Shown: positions 62,713 to 64,000 of the stretch, one piece after another | Numbering within the stretch: position 1 is the first letter of the stretch | Layout: each line of letters begins with the position of its first letter | The notes under the pieces: generated by a model | Databases searched by the model: none | Told to the model about the DNA's origin: nothing | Seen by the model: the letters and a program-made list of their open reading frames with translations, nothing else | Origin: Halalkaliarchaeum sp. AArc-CO | GTDB lineage: Archaea > Halobacteriota > Halobacteria > Halobacteriales > Haloferacaceae | Reading direction: 5' to 3' | Assembly (NCBI RefSeq): GCF_024972735.1 | Contig: NZ_CP087723.1 | Coordinates: 1,054,001 to 1,118,000, forward strand | DNA length: 64,000 nucleotides | Program-made: the position numbers and the translations under genes

Positions 62713-63717
62713 ATGAGCGACGCCGGCGACGCAATACCGTCAGTCCCGGATTCACAGCAACTCGACGGAGGGGTCCAAGCAGAGTCAAACTCTGTCCTCG
62801 ATGATTCCCCCTACGAGACTGGCCTGGGGCTGGAGATGGCCGAAGACGCACGGCGAGTGAGCACCGGCGAACTGTCGAGTGAGGAGTTCTGGCAACGCTA
62901 CGATGGTGCTGCAGCCGACGTGTTCGGCGACGCGTACCGGGAGACGCCGAATCCGGCAGTCGACCGGATCGAACAGACGATAGACGACCGGACTGCCGAA
63001 TCCCTCGACTGTGAAGCCGGATCGATGGAAGAGGTAGCAGGATGTGAGGTGGCATCAGTTCCAGACGGTTCAGAGACGGGTGCGGAGGAAGTCACGTGGG
63101 GGATGGTCATCGACTTGCAGAAGTGCGTCGGTTGTGAGTCCTGTACAGTCGCGTGCAAGGCGGAGAATCGGACACCACCCGGCGTCTCGTACAACGTCGT
63201 CCTCGAGCGGGAGCGTGGCGAGTATCCGAACGTCTCACGAACGAATCTCCCGCGCCCGTGCATGCAGTGCGAGAGACCGCCCTGTGTCCAGGTGTGCCCA
63301 GTCAGTGCGACGTACAGGATGGACAACGGCATCGTGAACCTCGACTACGAACGATGTATCGGTTGTCGGTACTGTATGATCGCGTGCCCGTACGAAGCAC
63401 GCTACTTCGACTTCGGCGAGAACTACGAGGACGAGTTCCTAGAGAACGGCGAAATAACGAGCCCGGAGTATGGGGTCGATCGTGGTCCACGGGACGATAG
63501 CTCACCTGTTGGCAACGTCAGAAAGTGTAACTTCTGTCACCATCGTCTGCAACGCGGCGAGGAACCGGCCTGTGTCGAGACTTGTGTCGGGGATGCCCGA
63601 TACATGGGTAATCTCGATAACACGGACAGCGAGGTGAATCGGATGGCCGCCTCCCCGCGGGCGTTTCAGCTGAAAGAGAAGGAAGGGACCGATCCGAACG
63701 TCTACTACCTCAAATAA
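62713..63717 (+). CDS. Four-cluster Fe-S electron-transfer subunit (DmsB/NrfC-like)
   Basis: A 334-residue protein with four ferredoxin-type cysteine groups: CVGCESCTVACK, CMQCERPPCVQVCP, CIGCRYCMIACP and CNFCHHRL with later CVETC. This fits the DmsB/NrfC/PsrB family that links a molybdopterin catalytic subunit to a membrane quinol subunit. The first about 115 residues are an unusual acidic extension before cluster I. ATG 62713 is chosen because the frame above it (from 62461) crosses the palindromes. The NrfD-type gene follows two bases after the stop. No catalytic subunit gene is visible within the window. Confidence 0.85.
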   Translation: MSDAGDAIPSVPDSQQLDGGVQAESNSVLDDSPYETGLGLEMAEDARRVSTGELSSEEFWQRYDGAAADVFGDAYRETPNPAVDRIEQTIDDRTAESLDCEAGSMEEVAGCEVASVPDGSETGAEEVTWGMVIDLQKCVGCESCTVACKAENRTPPGVSYNVVLERERGEYPNVSRTNLPRPCMQCERPPCVQVCPVSATYRMDNGIVNLDYERCIGCRYCMIACPYEARYFDFGENYEDEFLENGEITSPEYGVDRGPRDDSSPVGNVRKCNFCHHRLQRGEEPACVETCVGDARYMGNLDNTDSEVNRMAASPRAFQLKEKEGTDPNVYYLK

Positions 63718-63719
63718 CG

Positions 63720-64000
63720 ATGGCAACGAATACACACTCGGCAGTCGGCGTCCGGTGGAACCGTCTCAGGGTAGTTTGGTATGCGCTGCTCGTCGCCTTG
63801 CTCGTGGCCGGTGCGTACGGTGGGTACCTCCGAATTACCGAGGGCCTCCAGTCGACGAACCTCTCGAGCTCGGTCCCGTGGGGTGCGTGGGTCGCGTTTT
63901 ACATCTACTTCGTCGGCCTCTCGGCGGGGGCGTTTCTGGTAAGCACGCTCTCGAACGTGTTCGGTGTCGAGCGACTGCACGAGATCGAACGGGAGGCGCT
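63720..64000 (+). CDS. NrfD/PsrC-type membrane quinol subunit (partial, cut by window edge)
   Basis: The first 93 residues are visible before the window ends. The visible part has one membrane helix (VVWYALLVALLVAGAYGGYL), then a polar stretch. A segment VPWGAWVAFYIYFVGLSAGA is typical of NrfD/PsrC proteins, which have 8-10 helices and exchange electrons with menaquinol. Its ATG begins two bases after the Fe-S gene stop, so it is in the same operon. With the Fe-S subunit and the divergent regulator it marks the start of a respiratory molybdoenzyme-type complex. Confidence 0.82.
   Translation, partial: MATNTHSAVGVRWNRLRVVWYALLVALLVAGAYGGYLRITEGLQSTNLSSSVPWGAWVAFYIYFVGLSAGAFLVSTLSNVFGVERLHEIEREA

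Noticed and set aside
1-64000. tRNA, rRNA or CRISPR loci
   Set aside because: No cloverleaf-like gene, rRNA segment or regularly spaced repeat array was seen by reading the intergenic regions. A covariance-model scan would be needed to exclude them formally.

Overview
The window is a stretch of chromosome from an extremely halophilic archaeon (class Halobacteria). The DNA is GC-rich and the proteins are strongly acidic. Many genes have a TATA-like box about 25 bases before an ATG or GTG, the haloarchaeal leaderless pattern, while genes inside operons are joined by 4-base ATGA/GTGA overlaps. The content is archaeal: proteasome beta subunit and PAN ATPase, RNase J with a prenyl synthase, XPB helicase, HerA-type ATPase, Bat-type HTH regulators and Tat-type lipoproteins. 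No rRNA, tRNA, CRISPR array or intact insertion sequence was seen.

Layout. 1-16131 is mostly housekeeping: an Rsm22-like methyltransferase (cut by the left edge) with tyrA, a coiled-coil haloarchaeal protein, rnj-idsA, gpmI, an XPB helicase and MutS-family ATPase pair, a K+ channel, a uridine-phosphorylase-type enzyme, and truB-cmk. 16276-20221 holds an Eis-like acetyltransferase and a set of unknown membrane proteins joined through a 15-codon mini-ORF. 20244-25924 carries a glycosylase-like protein, psmB, small regulators, a universal stress protein, PAN and a type II NADH dehydrogenase. 25999-32917 holds hydantoinase hyuA-hyuB and, divergent from it, a three-gene metal-chelate/cobalamin-type ABC importer. 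33001-40115 has a VTT/DedA membrane protein, a lipoprotein, and a 1933-residue surface protein with near-identical repeats and a C-terminal PD-(D/E)XK nuclease-like domain.

40830-49567 is the branched-chain amino acid cluster leuA - leader - ilvB - ilvN - ilvC - small protein - leuC - leuD - leuB. leuA carries an apparent one-base frameshift near its start. Between leuA and ilvB there is a promoter, a 33-codon leader ORF with Ile-Ile-Val codons next to its stop, a hairpin containing that stop, a second hairpin, and a weak hairpin followed by five Ts. This resembles a ribosome-mediated attenuator, which would be unusual in an archaeon.

49623-59307 contains a HerA-like ATPase, a fused FAD/Fe-S (GlcD-GlcF type) oxidoreductase, a CheF-receiver fusion opposite a histidine kinase with a degenerate receiver, a cyclophilin-like protein, a lipoyl-like/OsmC fusion and a fructosamine-kinase-like protein. 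59395-60471 is a toxin-antitoxin island: vapBC between two diverged copies of a short sequence, plus a MazF-like remnant. 60483-64000 begins a DMSO-reductase-type locus: a membrane PAS/GAF/Bat-HTH regulator divergent from a four-cluster Fe-S subunit and an NrfD-type membrane subunit that runs off the right edge. The intergenic region between them contains clear palindromes.
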